Program-made: the position numbers and the translations under genes
Shown: positions 46,401 to 46,527 of the stretch, piece by piece
Position numbering within the stretch: position 1 is the first letter of the stretch
Layout: each line of letters opens with the position of its first letter
DNA from: Oscillospiraceae bacterium
GTDB taxonomy: Bacteria > Bacillota > Clostridia > Oscillospirales > Acutalibacteraceae
NCBI GenBank assembly: GCA_015065645.1
Contig: SVPW01000016.1
Location: 1-46,527, forward strand
Direction: 5' to 3'
Length of the DNA: 46,527 nt
The notes under the pieces: model-generated
Told to the model about the DNA's origin: nothing
Database searches by the model: none
Seen by the model: the letters and a program-made list of their open reading frames with translations, nothing else

Positions 46401-46527
46401 TGAGAGTGTCGACAAAGTCTCCACTCTCTTGGACGGGGATGCCGTTCGCAAAAAATTAAAAATTTTTTGACTGCACTCTATCCCCGCCAATACCACCCCT
46501 GTGCCCTTGAAAATCCGCATTATAAGC
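46401..46527 (+). repeat. 222-bp dispersed intergenic repeat, copy 3 (cut by window end)
   Basis: The first 127 bases of the repeat, identical to copy 2 except for one base in the first hairpin, where it matches copy 1. The orientation is the same as in copies 1 and 2, again downstream of a plus-strand gene. Confidence 0.9.

Overview
The window is an AT-rich stretch of a low-GC Firmicutes chromosome. It probably comes from a gut-type member of the Clostridia (Oscillospirales/Ruminococcaceae-like). The case rests on the hprK-glcK-murB-rapZ-whiA-dnaE-pfkA block, a single-chain PurL, a split PurO plus stand-alone AICAR transformylase, alpha2-type glycyl-tRNA synthetase, consensus sigma-A promoters, and GH2/GH36/GH3 glycosidases. 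Species cannot be named from the sequence alone. No phage, CRISPR array, transposase or rRNA is visible.

Layout. 1-8116: distal part of a purine operon, purM(partial)-purN-purO-AICARFT-purD-purL, closed by a strong bidirectional terminator. 8182-11407 (minus): Na/Pi cotransporter and glyS. 11579-12922 (plus): two small unknown proteins, then a GDPD phosphodiesterase. 12967-13188: first copy of a ~222-bp dispersed repeat, flush against the stop codon of prs (minus). 14599-16903: two overlapping CNNM/CBS membrane protein genes. 17075-26300: carbon-control, envelope and replication block hprK-glcK-murB-rapZ-whiA-dnaE-pfkA, with no yvcK between rapZ and whiA. 26459-31569: beta-galactosidase (GH2) and alpha-galactosidase (GH36), followed by repeat copy 2. 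31857-35406 (minus): an unknown membrane protein, a 516-bp repeat-rich gap, a DUF1292 protein and an ABC exporter. 35544-35934: a stand-alone non-coding RNA gene with consensus promoter and terminator, followed by a YfcE-type phosphodiesterase. 36593-42627 (minus): envelope-related island with a membrane protein, a small ORF, a transglutaminase-like lipoprotein, a sigma factor fused to a membrane anchor and extracellular LRRs, and a SLAP-like lipoprotein. 43014-43201: tRNA-Met and tRNA-Trp. 43579-46260: a domain-permuted GH3 enzyme, then repeat copy 3, cut by the window end.

The most unusual content is regulatory or structural. (1) An ECF-type sigma factor is covalently joined to a transmembrane segment and BspA-like repeats. 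The lipoprotein genes on either side of it share a leader block whose hairpin masks the Shine-Dalgarno sequence. (2) A ~380-nt structured RNA has its own promoter and terminator. (3) A GC-rich structured core occurs at two loci with fully compensated helix changes; at each locus it sits between long, locus-specific direct repeats, one pair made of the 3' half of tRNA-Trp plus its terminator. (4) The 222-bp intergenic repeat occurs three times at gene 3' ends.

Start codons were set from Shine-Dalgarno position and promoter position. Functions are from motif recognition only; no database search was possible.
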